Source: a bacterium (GTDB lineage: Bacteria > Bacillota_I > Bacilli_A > RFN20 > UBA1709). Taken from it: DNA of 16,932 nucleotides. A program made the position numbers and the translations under genes. Below are positions 6,096-15,153 of this stretch, one piece after another (position 1 is the first letter of the stretch; the number at the start of each line of letters is the position of its first letter). The stretch spans positions 1 through 16,932 of the forward strand of contig JAAZGG010000016.1 in assembly GCA_012511355.1 (NCBI GenBank), given 5' to 3'. The notes under the pieces are model-generated. The model worked only from the letters and a program-made list of their open reading frames with translations, was not told where the DNA came from and searched no databases.

Positions 6096-8159
6096 CTACT
6101 CAACCCCCAACGCCTTAAAAACAGCATCCACTGGATCTGAGTAAAAACTAGTCTGAAACTTGGTAAATAACTCCATAGGGATTGATGGAATATCCACAGC
6201 GCTACTCATTGGTAGTGCTACTTTTTTGGCACCAGCATCGAAAGCTACTTGAAGGCACTCTGCAATACTTTCTACAGGTGTTACGGAGCCTCCAAGGCTC
6301 ATGTCACCAAGTACCACCATCTGGTTCTGCACTGGCTTAGCAAGTAGTCCTGATGCAAAAGCAACTAAAGCAGGAAGTGCTAGGTGGGTTAATGGTCCAG
6401 TATTTTGTAGTTCAACAACGTGTAAATGGAAGTCATGATCTAGAAGTTTGTTGCCCCCTGATATGCGTGAAGCGTTTGCTTTGAAATAATCAAAAGCAAT
6501 TTTCACCTGCTCTTTTGCACTGCCTGAGTTCCACAGCCCAGAGGTCGCAAGCTTACCCGACCCCTTGGTTACTTGCAGTTCTAATCGGTACAAGCCTGGC
6601 ATTCCCTTATTACTCAAGCCGATAGTATGCAAGAACCCTGGTTTAGCGGGCTCATCGGGAATAAGACCGCCGCCGCGTTGTTCTTTGACTGAGACGAAAT
6701 GCTCCTCAAGCGTGTCATTGTCTATATAACTGAAGTGAACGTCATAAAACTCCATCCCACCAATCTTTTTCAGTTGTTCTTTGACTCGGCGACGTACTTG
6801 GAGTGCGTATTCTAAGCATTGACGTACGTCTTCTTTATCAAACTTACCATGTGGGTACAGCAGCTTCATCAGACCTGAATCTGTCTTGCGAACTGCGATA
6901 ACATCTCGTTGGTTTAGGTTGTTTCCTAACTTAAAGTATTTATCAATCACATCAGCAAAGCTCATCTTACGCATTTCTCGGAAGTACTCAGCGAGGTAAT
7001 CAACAATTAAACCATAACGATCCGTAAAAAACTCTGGACGCATTTTGGGGATTTCCCAGCCCGGGATATAAGCATGGAACCGATCGAAGAAAGCCGAATC
7101 AATCATGGCTTCAGGAAACGGCGCTAGAAGATGGCTTGTCTTAACTAGTGACTCCACACTTTGATTGATGTTACCGACAAAAACCATTGAAGCAGATGCT
7201 TCCATTTGTTCACGACCACGCGCAAAAGAACCGGAGGCCATATAGTCTTTCATGATCTGGACACCGTCTTTATCTTTAAAAGAAATACCGGCCACTTCAT
7301 CAAAAGCCACCACGTCCCACAACCCAACTAACCCAATACGGCGACTACTCATATTATAAAAAAGGTTAGCAACTGTCGTATGTCCACCTGAGACAAGAAT
7401 ACTGTTCGGCGAACACTCTTTATAAATATGACTTTTACCTGTACCTCGTGGACCTAACTCACACACGTTATAGTTATTTTCTACAAAAGGCACCATGCGT
7501 GCTAAAAAATGCCATTGCACATCAACATCCAGAGAGGCTGGTTCCATTCCAATTGAACGAACTAAGCACTCTCGCCACTGATCAGTAGTAAATGCCTCTC
7601 TTCCACTAAACAGTTCATCCATATTCATGTTTGGCATCTGAATTGGCTTTAGTAGTGACACACCAAAAGGTGAGCTGTTTTGACCCTCTTCATAATAATA
7701 GCTTAGCGTTGCAATAACCCAAATTCCGCCGACCAGTAGTTTTTCGTACTCCTTGACAATACCGGAAGAAATTTCAGCATCCTTTATACCGAGGTTGCTA
7801 AATGACGCCTCATATTTATCCTTGCGCTCGTTAAGCTTAACAGTCACTCGGTCGATGATTTTATAACTACCGCGCTCACGCACCAAAGACTTTACTTTTT
7901 CTGCTTCATCGGGGCGTACATAGTTTTCTACTAACACTGTTTTGACGCTTTGTAACCCTTGATCTATGACATCAGGATCATCTGAGGCGCAGTACATACC
8001 CAACAAATACTCAAGAACATAAACGGGAACGTTGGCCCCTTCTTTAATCAACTTAGTGAGGTCTTTACGAACAACGCGACCGGCAAAATGCTCATTCAGC
8101 AGTTGATCTAAATCCTTTTCATTTACTGTATCCATATACATAGTACTTCGCTCAATCAT
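6096..8159 (-). CDS. brxL: BREX type I effector BrxL (AAA+ with Lon-like C-terminal domain)
   Basis: BrxL is the AAA+ DNA-binding phage-restriction factor of type I BREX. At 687 residues it has the family's usual length. Walker A is GPRGTGKS at 236-243, Walker B VVAFDE at 283-288, sensor-1 Asn330 in VFVGNIN and an arginine-finger candidate R360 in FFDRF. The C-terminal ~150 residues are Lon-protease-like, yet the Lon serine motif GPSAG reads GPLTH (588-592) and the dyad-lysine position in SIAECL is not Lys, so peptidase activity is unlikely. The N-terminal HFAGRVVRKDLTKLI is typical of BrxL. The true start may be the ATG at 8141 or 8135, because residues MIERSTMY precede the conserved start and no clear ribosome site supports 8159. 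It lies 9 bp after pglZ and is the last gene of the run. Confidence 0.93.
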   Translation of the reverse strand: MIERSTMYMDTVNEKDLDQLLNEHFAGRVVRKDLTKLIKEGANVPVYVLEYLLGMYCASDDPDVIDQGLQSVKTVLVENYVRPDEAEKVKSLVRERGSYKIIDRVTVKLNERKDKYEASFSNLGIKDAEISSGIVKEYEKLLVGGIWVIATLSYYYEEGQNSSPFGVSLLKPIQMPNMNMDELFSGREAFTTDQWRECLVRSIGMEPASLDVDVQWHFLARMVPFVENNYNVCELGPRGTGKSHIYKECSPNSILVSGGHTTVANLFYNMSSRRIGLVGLWDVVAFDEVAGISFKDKDGVQIMKDYMASGSFARGREQMEASASMVFVGNINQSVESLVKTSHLLAPFPEAMIDSAFFDRFHAYIPGWEIPKMRPEFFTDRYGLIVDYLAEYFREMRKMSFADVIDKYFKLGNNLNQRDVIAVRKTDSGLMKLLYPHGKFDKEDVRQCLEYALQVRRRVKEQLKKIGGMEFYDVHFSYIDNDTLEEHFVSVKEQRGGGLIPDEPAKPGFLHTIGLSNKGMPGLYRLELQVTKGSGKLATSGLWNSGSAKEQVKIAFDYFKANASRISGGNKLLDHDFHLHVVELQNTGPLTHLALPALVAFASGLLAKPVQNQMVVLGDMSLGGSVTPVESIAECLQVAFDAGAKKVALPMSSAVDIPSIPMELFTKFQTSFYSDPVDAVFKALGVE

Positions 8160-8168
8160 TATTTTTAA

Positions 8169-10793
8169 TTAGAAAAAGTCATCGCTAAAAGCCAAGTCGA
8201 TGGTCACTTTGTAGCGTTCAAGCTCAATATTGAGGTCTTTATCTTTTATCACTAAAAAATAATCTGCTCTACGGTCAAAATCACTACCAGATAAAGAGAT
8301 TTTTGGGTGTTTGATATACTCTTTTGAAGACTGATCAGTGCAGTCAAAGGTCAGAGTTTCTTCACTCGACACAAGGGTATCATGTGCATCATAAATAGCG
8401 ACTGAAACAGTAATAGGTGTGATTAAATCAGTCACCATCTCACTTTGCATCAGCGTAAATGAGTGAATGTTATTAACTACTTTGAGGTTGTTTATTGTAG
8501 AAATCACCTTAACCTTTCGCTTAGTTCGGCTAGCTGCATTCTCACCACGCAACTGTTTAACTAATATAACTGGCACGACAATTTCTTGTGGCATAATTCC
8601 GCCATGAACAAAGCGTGAACCGCCTGTAAAATGGAAACGATTATTTCCTTTGGGGATCCAGAAATGAACATCCGAACTAGTGTCTGCTGTTTCTTTGGTT
8701 GAACCTTTAAAAACAACTTGATTGTCAGGAAAATCACGACCTATGACATAACGTTTTTTATTTTTAATTACGACCTCAGGTACTTCGCCAAGTTTAGTTC
8801 GATCGATTTCATCTAACTTAGTTTGTTGATACAGAAAACCATGATCTGCGGTTATAAAGAGCGTTGAAATATTCATGTCTCTTAACAGCTTGCGACTCAG
8901 CTCATCAAGCTCTCTAATTGCTTGCTCTACCGCGATAAAGGTTTCTGATTCAGTCGTTGAATTATCACCACGGGCATCAATTACATTATGATAGACATAA
9001 ATTAATTCGATATTCCTTACTTTTTCTCGCGCTTCATCACGCGACCATTTCATGACTTCTTCAGCAGTAAAAGCCACCCCTTTATAAGCTTCGAGTATCT
9101 TTGAACGGGCTGCTGTTCCTTGACTTGTCTTACCATCAACAAGCACGTCATCACTGGCATTTTTATAATCCAATGTCTGATGTGGTAATAATGAAGCCAT
9201 TCCAAGTGTGGTATAACTCGGTACGACGCCAAGCTGTGAAGACAAAGTAGCTTGTGAGTATCTTTTTTGATTAATGAGTTCGCTTAACTCCACCGCAGCT
9301 TCATAACGAAATGCATCACTAATGATTACCGCAACACGACGTTTAGTTGTCGAGTTTAATAATGGCTCAATGTTCGTTCGATAAAAATTGTACTGATTGG
9401 GAACATTAGGAATTGTCCAATCATTTAAACGTTGCTCACCCTCTACTCTTTCGAGCAGGTTTTTAGAAAGTTTAACTAAATAGGTGTCTGCATAATAACT
9501 ATCAATTGCTTTATCAAGCGATTTCAACATCTCCAGACTAGCCTGCCGTGAAGCTTCACAATAGTGTCGGTAGGAAGTATCAAAACGGTACAACTCTTTT
9601 TCATAGTTCTTATAGATCGACTCACATGAATCAAAATAAAATCCGTCAATATATTTTTGTTTTAATGTGAATAATTCAATAGCAGCTTGTAACGCCATAT
9701 AGCCAATACGATAATTAGGCCGTTCTGCAGAGTATTTATATCTAGATGCCCAATAACCATCTAGACGTTCTGAAATTATATTGGCATAATGCGCTAAATC
9801 TTTTTCATCCGCATCAGGGACCAAATCTACTAAATCTCTGATGATCTTTATTTCAATGGCTTCAAAGGTCATTACGCTGACCAGTTGGTCAACTTTAAAA
9901 GGTTCTAGTCTCTCCTCAATTTTTAAAGTAAGTGATACTAATTTGCTTACATAATCAAAGCTCTGGTAATGACTAGAACTATCACACCAACGAGAGGCAT
10001 ATGCAATAGTAGTTGCTCTCGAATTAATTGACGGCATTACCGAGCTAGATGCCCATGTTGGCACCTCACCGAGACTTTCACAAAAGCTGGTCGCTATAAA
10101 ATGGGTTAAGAAAGTACCAAGATTAAACGGTTTTTCTCCAGTTTGCTCTTCTGTAGTAGGCTCATAACCAAACTCTTGCTTCAACACTTGCATCAAGGTC
10201 GCTGTCAAGCCAAACTTTTCTAGCTCAAGCATTGATGGAATCTCATCCCCTAAAGCAAGGTGACCCTCTGCCATTTCATCAGCAAGTGCCATCAAGATAT
10301 AGATTAACTCAGTATTCTCAGCTTTGAGTACTGTAGCTATCATAGCCATATCAATTTCTTGCTCATCCGCATCAGCTCGAATATAGCGCTTCAAACTTGC
10401 TAAGCGCTGTTTATTCGCACAAAACTTATCACGTTTAGAAAGATGTTCCCTAAGACTTTGTTTTTGCAGACCAAGTTGATTAAAGATGATAGAAAAGCGA
10501 TCAGCATAGAAACTGCGTGAATACAGTTTGATATCTAGCAACCAGTCATCTTCCATGTCTGGCTCAGCATATGGAAAATACAACAGATACTTATGCTCTG
10601 TCTCTTGAAGCTCTAACTTTATTTTGATTTCAAAAGTAGATCGCTCTTCCATATTGATGATCTGAACCTCATCTAACAGCAACTCATTGACTTCCTCAGT
10701 AAACGATTTTTCAGCGTCATACCAAAAAACGATGCGATGATTTTCATTAAAAAAAGCTTGTTCTAAACCTTTTTGTAGTTGTGCTAAATTCAT
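8169..10793 (-). CDS. pglZ: BREX type I PglZ, alkaline-phosphatase-superfamily protein
   Basis: PglZ is a core BREX protein of the alkaline-phosphatase fold, needed for both host methylation and phage blocking in type I systems. The product has 874 residues. The metal-site pattern is visible: IISDAFRYE at 490-498 (D493), SYTTLGMASLLP at 526-537, YHNVIDARGD at 601-610, TADHGFLY at 648-655 and RFVHGGIMPQE at 727-737. The N-terminal part (IVFWYDAEKSF at 21-31) and the C-terminal ending YKVTIDLAFSDDFF are typical of the BREX-1 class. Its ATG overlaps the dprA-like stop codon as ATGA (10790-10793), a sign of coupled translation, and brxL follows after 9 bp. No damaged motif was seen, so it should be functional. 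Confidence 0.94.
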   Translation of the reverse strand: MNLAQLQKGLEQAFFNENHRIVFWYDAEKSFTEEVNELLLDEVQIINMEERSTFEIKIKLELQETEHKYLLYFPYAEPDMEDDWLLDIKLYSRSFYADRFSIIFNQLGLQKQSLREHLSKRDKFCANKQRLASLKRYIRADADEQEIDMAMIATVLKAENTELIYILMALADEMAEGHLALGDEIPSMLELEKFGLTATLMQVLKQEFGYEPTTEEQTGEKPFNLGTFLTHFIATSFCESLGEVPTWASSSVMPSINSRATTIAYASRWCDSSSHYQSFDYVSKLVSLTLKIEERLEPFKVDQLVSVMTFEAIEIKIIRDLVDLVPDADEKDLAHYANIISERLDGYWASRYKYSAERPNYRIGYMALQAAIELFTLKQKYIDGFYFDSCESIYKNYEKELYRFDTSYRHYCEASRQASLEMLKSLDKAIDSYYADTYLVKLSKNLLERVEGEQRLNDWTIPNVPNQYNFYRTNIEPLLNSTTKRRVAVIISDAFRYEAAVELSELINQKRYSQATLSSQLGVVPSYTTLGMASLLPHQTLDYKNASDDVLVDGKTSQGTAARSKILEAYKGVAFTAEEVMKWSRDEAREKVRNIELIYVYHNVIDARGDNSTTESETFIAVEQAIRELDELSRKLLRDMNISTLFITADHGFLYQQTKLDEIDRTKLGEVPEVVIKNKKRYVIGRDFPDNQVVFKGSTKETADTSSDVHFWIPKGNNRFHFTGGSRFVHGGIMPQEIVVPVILVKQLRGENAASRTKRKVKVISTINNLKVVNNIHSFTLMQSEMVTDLITPITVSVAIYDAHDTLVSSEETLTFDCTDQSSKEYIKHPKISLSGSDFDRRADYFLVIKDKDLNIELERYKVTIDLAFSDDFF

Positions 10794-12115
10794 AGTAAAT
10801 TACTCTCTATGTCCTCTTGATTGTTATTACTTTTCTCATCACTTAGCCATGCATAGCGTAATTTACGCCCATCTCTTCGAACATAACCCTCAGCTTCTAA
10901 CTCTTTAAGCCATTTTTTTATTTGTGTTTCTTGCAACTCTGGGTAAATATATTTAATGCTACCCAAAGCAAAAAACGTTTCTTGTTCTTCTGATAATTGC
11001 TTTAAAGTGTCTTTAAATAATTTAAATATTTCACCATATTGCGGTGTAGCAACATCGAGTGATTCATCAATCGACTCAGCCTCCTTAGTGTAATCACTAT
11101 CGTTTATCATTTGATTTAAGCCTTCGGCAAACAAATCGGGTTGTAAATTTGTGGCACCTGTGGTGTAAGATACTGAATTTTCTCGACTCTGGCCCCCTTT
11201 TTCCAAAAACTCTGAATAAGGAACTTTGCTCTCACCTAACGGAATACCGCCCTCTTGAATCAATGCTTGATTCCCTTCTTGCGTACAATCCCTAACTAAC
11301 AAGGGCACCCAAGCTTTTTTTAAATTTTCTATGGCACCTCCCCAAGTCCCTCCCTTATTTTTATCACTTTTAACGACAACCACCGCTTGCGACATTGTAT
11401 AGATATACTTATTTCGTGCCATCGCGTTCCCTACACTAAAGCCTGCTTCCGGATAAAAGGGGCTGACCAATGCCAAGCTTTGATCTCGCAAATAACGTGA
11501 AAGCTCGCGACGATTTGAATTTACAAGAACGCCATCAGATAGTATGCCCACACTTTGGCCACCATACTCGAGCGCTGCTCGCATTGATGTTTGATCAATT
11601 CCCTTTGCACCACCTGAAATTAATGTATAACCCGCATCGACAGCTTGTTGTACTTTTTTAACTGTGAATAATGTATCATCCTCACTGATAGGACGAGAAC
11701 CAACGAAACCAATCCCAACTTGATTCAAAAGCTGTTTGTTGCCCAGACCATATAAAATCGGTGGATGCTGATCACTCAACTGTTTTTTTATAGAACGAGG
11801 GTAAAACTCACTGGCTCTTGAAATAACCCAAATACCTTGTTGATCCCATTTCTCAATAGCAAAACCCATACTACCTCCGCGACCTAACAATTGCAGAAGG
11901 CGTTCAGTAGTGATTTTTCTCTTGGGGTCAGTCCACTTATCTAAAATTACGTTGTCTTTACGAAACAGATCGGCTGGTGTGTAATTATTTTCGTGCAACC
12001 ACTTTGCAAATCGTAAGTACTCCGCACCAGTTAACGGTTTAAAAATTTTAACTTCGGTCTTATTGAAATAAGAGCAAAGTAGCAAGGTTGCTTGCATAAT
12101 TTCATCATATTGCAT
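10790..12115 (-). CDS. DprA-like protein (Rossmann/SLOG type), partner of the helicase-PRTase
   Basis: The central domain (~95-300 of 441 residues) is DprA/Smf-like: YGLGNKQLL, GFVGSRPISEDD at 136-147, ISGGAKGID at 166-174, GNAMARNKYI at 229-238 and GGTWGGAIENL near 255-265. These motifs form the ligand-binding surface of the fold. Unlike housekeeping DprA, the ends differ: an unfamiliar N-terminal ~90 residues and a C-terminal winged-helix-like segment (EEQETFFALG to VRRDGRKLRYAWL, ~375-424). It follows the helicase-PRTase after 2 bp, with the Shine-Dalgarno AAGGTGA inside the preceding gene, and overlaps pglZ by ATGA. In ShosTA systems a DprA-type protein is the antitoxin of a PRTase toxin, which this pairing recalls. 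A nucleotide or DNA-binding role is possible. The fold call is strong, the function inferred. Confidence 0.82.
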   Translation of the reverse strand: MQYDEIMQATLLLCSYFNKTEVKIFKPLTGAEYLRFAKWLHENNYTPADLFRKDNVILDKWTDPKRKITTERLLQLLGRGGSMGFAIEKWDQQGIWVISRASEFYPRSIKKQLSDQHPPILYGLGNKQLLNQVGIGFVGSRPISEDDTLFTVKKVQQAVDAGYTLISGGAKGIDQTSMRAALEYGGQSVGILSDGVLVNSNRRELSRYLRDQSLALVSPFYPEAGFSVGNAMARNKYIYTMSQAVVVVKSDKNKGGTWGGAIENLKKAWVPLLVRDCTQEGNQALIQEGGIPLGESKVPYSEFLEKGGQSRENSVSYTTGATNLQPDLFAEGLNQMINDSDYTKEAESIDESLDVATPQYGEIFKLFKDTLKQLSEEQETFFALGSIKYIYPELQETQIKKWLKELEAEGYVRRDGRKLRYAWLSDEKSNNNQEDIESNLL

Positions 12116-12117
12116 AT

Positions 12118-14226
12118 TTATTCACCTTGGTTCTGTTTGGATGTACTAGTTAATGCAATGGGATAAACAGCAACAGCACCAGCTCTTCGTAACAAGGCAG
12201 CTGCTACTGTGAAGGTCCAACCAGAATCGACGGCATCATCTAAAAGTAACACTGGACTTCTGAATCCTTGCTTACCATCTATGGTAAAAACTCCATCAAG
12301 GTTGCTGCTCTGTCTAAAACTATTTTGCATCGTTTTCTGTGGAGGCCGCTTCTCCACCATGACTAATGCCTCTCTGCAGGGAATTCCTAATTTTTCAGCC
12401 AAACGATAGGCAAAACTTTTAACCAGTTCAGGATTGCGCAGTGAGGGTATATAGGTTAGCCATTGCGGTTTTTCATCAAACTCCATTGATTTAACCATAG
12501 TAACCATAGGCTCTAACAAATCATCACTAAAATGTCCTACCCCTTTGTCATGAGCAACCAAATCTCCCCAAGCACCATCTCGCCAACTAGATAATGCCAA
12601 ACCTTCAGCAGCCTGCAAAGCTGAATCTTTAATAGGAAATCCATAATGAGGGAATGCATTTTTAGCCATAGCCCCAGATATGGCAAATTTTTTTCTTGGG
12701 CTGATTTTAATGTAACGATACTTTGAAAACTCCAGTGCTTCTTTAACCACATCCTCACTGACCTCAGTCAATAACTGACGATTAGGGGTACAATTCATGC
12801 AGTTTCCGCAATCCTCAGTCAAAGGATCGTCTAAAGCAAAAGTAAGCTCTTTCATCAAACAATTAGTGGCGTTATGATAAGCCCTTAATTGATTCCATTC
12901 CCTTTTTTTAATGGCTGTAATATGTTCAATATGCTCTGTAGGTAAACTATAGTTTTGTTCATTCCTGAAATATTTCTTAGTTCTACTGTCTTTATAAATT
13001 GGAGAAGGATTCTCTACTGTCAAAAACTTTAGAACAGCTCGAATTCTGCTCACACTCAAGTTGATTAGTCTTTCTATCTCATAGTCTTTTACGCCATCAG
13101 ACTGTTCCAATGCAGTTAAGACTTGCTCTATTTCTTCTTCACTAGGAAAGGCGTTATTAATAAAATAATCCTGTATCTTCTCAGACTCAGGACCATCCAT
13201 CAAAACACCATAGGCATGTTCAATAGCACGTCCGGCACGACCCACTTGTTGATAATACTCCACGATACTGCCTGGTAATTGGAAGTGAATGACAAAACCT
13301 AAATCCGGTTTATCAAAGCCCATACCTAAGGCAGAAGTTGCTACTAATACTTTTAATTTATTAGATAACAAGGCATCTTCAAGTCTGATGCGAAGCTCAT
13401 TATTGGAATTGCCATTATAAAAACTGGCATGTATGCCTTTATATCTGAGCCACTCCGCTAAAAGCTCACCATCCCTAATGGTTTTTACATAAACAATACC
13501 GGTTCCCTCAAGCTGAGGAATATACTCAGCAAGCCATGCCATTCGTGCACTTCGTCCAGCTGACGGCATATTTTGTAAATAAAGAGACTGTCGTTTCAGA
13601 TCACCTCGGATAACCTGCAAATCATCACCTAATTGCCGATTGATATCAGTAATTACCCGAGTAGTGGCAGTAGCTGTTGTCGCCAAAATAGGAATATTAG
13701 CAGGCATACGATTTAATAAGCGAACAATCCGGCGATAATCCGGTCGAAAATCATGCCCCCAATCAGAAATACAATGCGCCTCATCGACTACAAATAAACC
13801 AATATTAGAAAGAATATGGTTCAGTACATTTTCTACTAGCTCATCATTTGCTAGTTGCTCTGGTGAAATAATAAGGGCATCAATTTGCCGACTCAAAATT
13901 AGTTGTTTGGCTTCATCATTTTCTTGTTCTGATTGTGCAGAGTTAATGGAGACTACACTTAAACCTAGCTCACCCGCACGCTCTACCTGGTTACGCATTA
14001 AAGCAATAAGCGGTGAAATAATAATCGTAGGACCCTTACCTTGCAGACGCAATAATTTGGTTGCAATAAAATAGACCGCACTTTTCCCCCAGCCAGTTTT
14101 TTGAACAACCAATAGCTTTGATTGCTCTTCAACCAATTGCAAAATTGCTTCAAGCTGCCCTTCGTGAAACTCAGCAGCATGATTAGCAGTCATTTCTCGT
14201 AATAAGGTCAAGGCATTATCTTTCAT
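12118..14226 (-). CDS. RecQ-type helicase fused to a C-terminal phosphoribosyltransferase domain
   Basis: The 702-residue product joins two enzymes. The N-terminal ~480 residues are a RecQ superfamily-2 helicase: Walker A KTGWGKS at 43-49, DEAHC at 148-152, ATTATAT at 182-188, VATSALGMGFDKPD at 295-308, QQVGRAGR at 326-333, and a zinc site of C456, C473, C476 and C479. It has no HRDC domain. The C-terminal ~120 residues (WLTYIPSLRNPE from 589) are phosphoribosyltransferase-like, with the PRPP-binding loop VLLLDDAVDSGWT at 659-671. Residues ~490-585 link the two. The dprA-like gene begins 2 bp downstream. PRTase with DprA is the pairing of ShosTA-type toxin-antitoxin systems; fusion to a helicase suggests it is triggered by DNA structure. 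Domain calls are strong; toxicity is inferred. It is not a housekeeping RecQ. Confidence 0.88.
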   Translation of the reverse strand: MKDNALTLLREMTANHAAEFHEGQLEAILQLVEEQSKLLVVQKTGWGKSAVYFIATKLLRLQGKGPTIIISPLIALMRNQVERAGELGLSVVSINSAQSEQENDEAKQLILSRQIDALIISPEQLANDELVENVLNHILSNIGLFVVDEAHCISDWGHDFRPDYRRIVRLLNRMPANIPILATTATATTRVITDINRQLGDDLQVIRGDLKRQSLYLQNMPSAGRSARMAWLAEYIPQLEGTGIVYVKTIRDGELLAEWLRYKGIHASFYNGNSNNELRIRLEDALLSNKLKVLVATSALGMGFDKPDLGFVIHFQLPGSIVEYYQQVGRAGRAIEHAYGVLMDGPESEKIQDYFINNAFPSEEEIEQVLTALEQSDGVKDYEIERLINLSVSRIRAVLKFLTVENPSPIYKDSRTKKYFRNEQNYSLPTEHIEHITAIKKREWNQLRAYHNATNCLMKELTFALDDPLTEDCGNCMNCTPNRQLLTEVSEDVVKEALEFSKYRYIKISPRKKFAISGAMAKNAFPHYGFPIKDSALQAAEGLALSSWRDGAWGDLVAHDKGVGHFSDDLLEPMVTMVKSMEFDEKPQWLTYIPSLRNPELVKSFAYRLAEKLGIPCREALVMVEKRPPQKTMQNSFRQSSNLDGVFTIDGKQGFRSPVLLLDDAVDSGWTFTVAAALLRRAGAVAVYPIALTSTSKQNQGE

Positions 14227-14268
14227 ACACTTTAACTCTCTTAATATTCACAACTATTAAATACCGCT

Positions 14269-15153
14269 TTATGAATTTTTTCTAAATTCGAATGCCTTTC
14301 TAAATAGCTGTATCAGTAATTCTTGATTTTTATTTAGATCATCTGCAGTTAAACGAATTCGGCTACGACGCCATCTTGCATCATATTCCATGATGTCAAC
14401 TTCTGAGTCTTCACCTAAAACCTCTTTAATGATGTTCTTAATTTCCTCTTCTGGGATTTTTAGTTCAAGTATCATTACACTTCGGCGCGGACGCATTAGT
14501 ACAAAATTATATGCTCTACCATTCAACCAAAAACCAATGTAATGCTTGTTGTAACTGAGTTGTAGTGCAGGATCTATGCTTTGTGCTAACTCAGCTAATT
14601 TATCAACAAGATTCATTATTTCTTTTGTGCTTTTTTGTATTTCCCAAAAAGATCTATCAGTCGGTTCAGCCAGTTCTTCATCTTCATCCACTAGCCCTAA
14701 GCGCACTACATCTAAGACTTTTGTGAAACTTAAAACAATTCCTTCTGAGTGTTCATAAGCTGTAAGCTGTATAGCTATAAGAGGAATAGCACCATTAAAC
14801 AGACTAATGACATTAAGAAATCTTGAAGTGATATTTTCAGCAATAATGACTGCCGTATGTTCATATTGTGGATATCGTTTGCGCTCTAAATCCCAATATT
14901 CTATCGTACGGATAATATGCGACTCATCAGTTGCACCCAATTGAATTTCCACTTCGTAACGACTTAAACTATCAACATCTTGTAAAAGTAAATCTAACCT
15001 ACCCGCCCCAGTTTGCTGACGTTCTTTATCTCTAACAACCAAATCGCCTAGTTCCAATAGAGTAGGATCTTCACTAATTATTTTTTGAACCCATTGCTCT
15101 GAGATCGTCGGATGATTTTTTAAACTAACTTTCTTTAATTTAATGTGCTTCAT
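14269..15153 (-). CDS. PD-(D/E)XK-like nuclease with DUF5655-like C-terminal domain
   Basis: The 294-residue product shows a restriction-endonuclease-like core at its N-terminus: GAGRLDLLL at 49-57 (D54), then YEVEIQLG at 66-73 (E67, E69, Q71). In the PD-(D/E)XK scheme the last residue is usually Lys; here it is Gln, which some active relatives tolerate. SHIIRTIEYWD at 78-88 and SRFLNVISLF in the middle are strong family-like blocks. The C-terminal ~110 residues, with YNKHYIGFW and RRSVMILELKI, resemble the DUF5655 domain often found in nuclease-like proteins. It stands between pglX and recQ-PRTase, 83 bp after pglX and 42 bp before the helicase. No Shine-Dalgarno sequence is evident at the ATG. 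Role unknown: nuclease, or a non-cleaving DNA-binding relative. Confidence 0.65.
   Translation of the reverse strand: MKHIKLKKVSLKNHPTISEQWVQKIISEDPTLLELGDLVVRDKERQQTGAGRLDLLLQDVDSLSRYEVEIQLGATDESHIIRTIEYWDLERKRYPQYEHTAVIIAENITSRFLNVISLFNGAIPLIAIQLTAYEHSEGIVLSFTKVLDVVRLGLVDEDEELAEPTDRSFWEIQKSTKEIMNLVDKLAELAQSIDPALQLSYNKHYIGFWLNGRAYNFVLMRPRRSVMILELKIPEEEIKNIIKEVLGEDSEVDIMEYDARWRRSRIRLTADDLNKNQELLIQLFRKAFEFRKNS

Noticed and set aside
11470..11661. 63-codon plus-strand frame
   Set aside because: Antisense to the core DprA motifs; no ribosome site or recognisable protein.
10790..12115. Competence gene dprA
   Set aside because: The ends differ from standard DprA and the neighbours are BREX genes, so no gene symbol was given.
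12118..14226. Housekeeping RecQ
   Set aside because: No HRDC domain, a PRTase domain instead, and placement inside BREX beside a DprA-like gene.
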